Assembly: GCA_947630695.1 (NCBI GenBank)
Contig: CANRIM010000020.1
Span: 1-43,299, forward strand
Length of the DNA stretch: 43,299 nucleotides
Direction of reading: 5' to 3'
DNA from: an uncultured Lachnospiraceae bacterium
GTDB lineage: Bacteria; Bacillota; Clostridia; Lachnospirales; Lachnospiraceae
The notes below the pieces were generated by a model. It saw nothing but the letters and a program-made list of their open reading frames with translations. It was not told the origin of the DNA and did not search any database. The position numbers and the translations under genes are program-made. Positions 40,847 through 43,299 of the stretch are shown here, in pieces; position 1 is the stretch's first letter, and each line of letters begins with the position of its first letter.

Positions 40847-42268
40847 ATGAACATTAAGAATCAGATAAAAAACATACCCCAAGGGGTAAAAGCGTCGGCT
40901 GCATTTTTTATTGCCAGCGTTATTTCAATGGGAATCTCCTACATCACAACTCCGCTTTATACAAGATTGCTAACTCCGGACGAATATGGCCAGGTGGCTA
41001 TTTTTATGACTTGGGTTAGTATTTTTGGAATACCCGCTATGTTTAATCTTTCGTCGGGTGTTTTCAATAATGGTATGCTTGATTATCAGGATAAGCGTGA
41101 CGAGTATTCTTTTTCAATGTTAATATTATCAAACATTATTACGGTAGGATTCTTCTGTATATTGCTTATCTTATATCCGTTTATTAAATCATGGGTTGGG
41201 ATGGAACTTTCACTAATATTTCTTATGGGGGTGTTGTTTCTGTTTCAGCCTGCGTACAGTTTCTGGATCGCAAGGCAAAGATATGAGTTTAAGTATAAAC
41301 TGACCTTTATGTGGTCGGTAATTTCTGCGATTCTTTCTCCAACTGTTGCTATTGTTTGTATTTTATTATTTAAGAACAATCGATTTTATGCACGTGTTTT
41401 TGGCTCGGAAATTACTCTTATACTTATCTATATAGGATTTTATTTATATTTAAGCATAAAGGGAAAATTCAAGCTGAAGACAAAATATTGGAAAGGTGCA
41501 TTACTTTTTAATCTTCCTCTATTACCACACTACTTGTCCATGTATCTTTTAGGCAGTTCAGATAAGGTAATGATTTCTAAACTCGTAAGCGATTCCGCAA
41601 CAGCATACTATAGCGTAGCATATACAGTTTCTTCGGTAGCTACAGTTCTTTGGAATGCAGCGAATGGATCACTTATTCCGTATACATACGAAAAATGCAG
41701 TAAAAAGGATTATAAATCTGTCTCATCGGTTGCTATGCCGATCTTGACTATATTTGCAGCTGCATGCATAGGCGTAATCATGCTTGCACCGGAAGTTGTA
41801 GCTATTGTTGCTACGCCTGACTACAGAGAGGCAATTTACGCAATTCCTCCGATTGTTGGAGGGGTTTTCTTCCAAGTGCATTACACATTATATGGTAACA
41901 TTATTTTCTATTATAAAAAGCCTAAATATGTGACGATTGCGACTATTGTATCAGCTACAATAAACATTATATTAAATTACATTTTTATAAAAAAATTTGG
42001 GTATATTGCAGCAGGATATACAACACTTGTCTGTTATCTTGTACAAGCGGCGCTTGATTATGCTATTATGCGAAAGATAGTAGATGATAGAGTGTACAAT
42101 ATGAAGTATGTTGGTATACTCTCAGTTATAGTAATAACAGTATCACTTCTAAGTAATGCAATATATGATTTTGTGCTTGCTAGATATTCAGTGATTGTAA
42201 TAATGCTTGCTGTATGTATTGTGTTTAACAGAAAAATTATAAAAGTATTTAAGCTAATAAAAAAATGA
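40847..42268 (+). CDS. Wzx-type polysaccharide repeat-unit flippase
   Basis: A 473-residue polytopic protein of the MOP superfamily with about 12-14 membrane segments. The N-terminus AAFFIASVISMGISYITTPLYTRLLTPDEYGQVAIFMTWVSIFG is typical of Wzx/RfbX. It transfers lipid-linked repeat units to the outer face of the membrane for Wzy. The start is ATG 40847; the ribosome binding site is weak (GAGGGTTGG further upstream). AT-rich like the rest of the middle EPS block. No terminator follows. Confidence 0.88.
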   Translation: MNIKNQIKNIPQGVKASAAFFIASVISMGISYITTPLYTRLLTPDEYGQVAIFMTWVSIFGIPAMFNLSSGVFNNGMLDYQDKRDEYSFSMLILSNIITVGFFCILLILYPFIKSWVGMELSLIFLMGVLFLFQPAYSFWIARQRYEFKYKLTFMWSVISAILSPTVAIVCILLFKNNRFYARVFGSEITLILIYIGFYLYLSIKGKFKLKTKYWKGALLFNLPLLPHYLSMYLLGSSDKVMISKLVSDSATAYYSVAYTVSSVATVLWNAANGSLIPYTYEKCSKKDYKSVSSVAMPILTIFAAACIGVIMLAPEVVAIVATPDYREAIYAIPPIVGGVFFQVHYTLYGNIIFYYKKPKYVTIATIVSATINIILNYIFIKKFGYIAAGYTTLVCYLVQAALDYAIMRKIVDDRVYNMKYVGILSVIVITVSLLSNAIYDFVLARYSVIVIMLAVCIVFNRKIIKVFKLIKK

Positions 42269-42498
42269 CAATGATAGAAGTTATTTCTACAAACAGCGGT
42301 TCTCCTATTAGTTTCCATCATAACCCGAAAAGTAAGGAATTGTTCTATATACAAGTAAACGAAAATTATATGTATAATCGCCAAAATGATGGTTGATACG
42401 GCAGTGAAACTTAGTCGAAAGAGGAAGGAAATCACAAGCTTCAATGCGTTCGTTTGCTTGCAAGGTTTATATTTGACTCGTGAATCAGTTAGGATATT
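42269..42498. other. Junction region between wzx and the glf remnant
   Basis: AT-rich bases with no gene I recognise on either strand and no clear insertion-sequence end. The sequence turns GC-rich at about 42490-42510, where glf homology begins, so a recombination joint probably lies here. Confidence 0.4.
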
Positions 42499-42858
42499 TT
42501 GAGCCATCATACTTTCAATAATTTCCAGGGCAACGCCGCGGTGAATTACACCGACCGGGAAACGCCATGGACGCGGATCATTGAACACAAGTGGTTCGAA
42601 TTTGGCAAGGATGAGGACGGTAACGATCTGTCGAAGACGGTCATCAGCCGCGAGTACAGCAGCGAGTGGAAGCCGGGGGATGAGCCATATTATCCTGTCA
42701 ATGACGAGAAAAACGGAAAACTTTATGAGCGGTACAAGGTGTTGGCCGATGCAGAGGAAAAGGTGATTTTTGGCGGCAGGCTGGCGGAGTACAGGTACTA
42801 TGATATGGATCAGGTGGTGGCTCAGGCGCTTGGGAAAGCAAGAGAGATACTTGCGTAG
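42499..42858 (+). pseudogene. glf: 3' fragment of UDP-galactopyranose mutase gene
   Basis: About 115 codons matching only the C-terminal third of Glf: FNNFQGNAAVNYTDRETPWTRIIEHKWFEFG, TVISREYSSEWKPGDEPYYPVND, EKVIFGGRLAEYRYYDMDQV. Intact Glf is about 370-390 residues with an N-terminal FAD-binding GxGxxG domain, absent here; an in-frame TAG stop at 42490-42492 precedes it. It is GC-rich, unlike the EPS genes just before it. It is probably what remains of an ancestral glf cut by the exchange of the EPS block, so it cannot make UDP-Galf. Confidence 0.85.
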
Positions 42859-42927
42859 TATATTTTTCTTGTAAAAACGGCTCTGGCGGAATTGCGTTGA
42901 AAATGGAAAATACAGAAAAAAGAGCTT

Positions 42928-42968
42928 GCCTCCGTTTGCGGAAGTGCTGCCGTGGCGGAGGCTGGTTT
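42928..42968 (+). terminator. Probable terminator at the end of the EPS locus
   Basis: GCCTCCG (42928-42934) pairs with CGGAGGC (42956-42962), followed by TGGTTTT. It is the first terminator-like structure after the recombinase terminator at 23761-23810, consistent with one very long EPS transcript. Confidence 0.5.
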
Positions 42969-42977
42969 TGAAAGATA

Positions 42978-42995
42978 GGTTAGCATGTACTAACC
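42978..42995. repeat. Short inverted repeat
   Basis: GGTTAG (42978-42983) and CTAACC (42990-42995) flank CATGTA. The purpose is unknown. The stretch 42996-43200 shows no gene; one frame near 43020-43110 (IPGDAVVVFGCVPAVVSALE) looks mildly protein-like but is unassigned. Confidence 0.35.
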
Positions 42996-43214
42996 AATAA
43001 TATGCTTACAGCGTTCCAAAGATATGTCTCATCCCCGGAGATGCCGTAGTTGTGTTCGGCTGTGTACCTGCTGTGGTGTCGGCGTTGGAATCCCATTGCC
43101 GGAAGGGGTTGAAGACGTAATTGAACTACAAGTTCATTGACGTTGGGATTTTCCTCATGCTAAGATAATGGTGTAAATATACTTTTGTGTGACCTGATTA
43201 CCACCTATAAAAAA

Positions 43215-43258
43215 CAATATGTAACGATATTGACAATATGTAAAGAATATGATATTGT
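43215..43258 (+). promoter_or_regulatory. Promoter with 19-bp spaced repeats at the window end
   Basis: TTGACA (43230-43235), 17 bp ending TGA, then TATTGT (43253-43258). Two copies of CAATATGTAA (43215-43224 and 43234-43243), 19 bp apart, flank and follow the -35 box, suggesting an operator. The gene it serves lies beyond the window. Confidence 0.5.
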
Positions 43259-43299
43259 ATATCCATCGCTTGAAGAATAAAAGAAAGTGTGGGTGGTAT

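Noticed and set aside
43020-43113. Frame reading IPGDAVVVFGCVPAVVSALE
   Set aside because: Short, with no start or ribosome binding site and no recognised family; chance cannot be excluded.

Overview
The window looks like chromosome from a gut-type Clostridia (Lachnospiraceae-like) bacterium. The signs are strong purine-rich ribosome binding sites, the short form of ThiC, a Gram-positive LexA box (GAAC-N4-GTTC) in front of uvrBA, a dockerin-bearing pectate lyase, DUF3791/DUF3990 genes and a WbuB/Fnl-type exopolysaccharide (EPS) locus. No species can be named from the sequence alone. Functional calls come from motif and family recognition by eye; no database search was run.

Region 1 (1-9050) is GC-rich core: thiC, a class II UvrA paralogue lacking the UvrB-binding insert, a three-gene ECF-type sigma factor unit, an iron alcohol dehydrogenase, a GNAT acetyltransferase overlapping ogt, a small membrane protein on the minus strand and an HD-domain phosphohydrolase. 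Region 2 (9007-9754, minus strand) is an AT-rich island encoding a type III toxin-antitoxin system: a perfect consensus promoter, about three 34-nt ToxI RNA repeats, a leaky terminator and a ToxN/AbiQ-family endoribonuclease. Its 3' end overlaps the HD gene. Region 3 (9843-15879) has a Nudix hydrolase, a GNAT enzyme, dinB (whose leader holds a tRNA 3'-end fragment), an AT-rich DUF3791-DUF3990-DUF3791 cassette with a second perfect consensus promoter, and a large pectate lyase lipoprotein with a dockerin. Region 4 (15895-22599) is the SOS-regulated uvrB-uvrA operon and rho.

Region 5 (22611-27036) holds a tyrosine recombinase gene bracketed by two identical 24-bp near-palindromes in inverted orientation. 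This is a candidate invertible segment, and it contains an outward-facing promoter that would be turned toward the downstream genes by inversion. Directly downstream is a helicase with nine helicase-associated (HA) repeats, which runs with a 9-nt gap into the EPS operon. Region 6 (27046-42858) is the EPS locus. It encodes a PglD-like acyltransferase, the initiating phosphoglycosyl transferase, an epimerase, WbuB, four further glycosyltransferase-like genes, a UDP-L-FucNAc pathway (FnlA-like, RmlD-like reductase, FnlC/WecB-like), an O-acetyltransferase with a G9 tract in its coding region, Wzy, a CMP-sugar synthetase and Wzx. It ends in a truncated glf. Base composition drops sharply near 29190 and rises again near 42490, so the middle looks like an exchanged serotype block between conserved flanks.

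The main story is defence and phase variation. There is one clear type III toxin-antitoxin system and one ADP-ribosyltransferase-like cassette that may be another toxin system. The surface polysaccharide locus appears to carry two independent switches: a recombinase-driven DNA inversion at its head and a slippable poly-G tract in its acetyltransferase.
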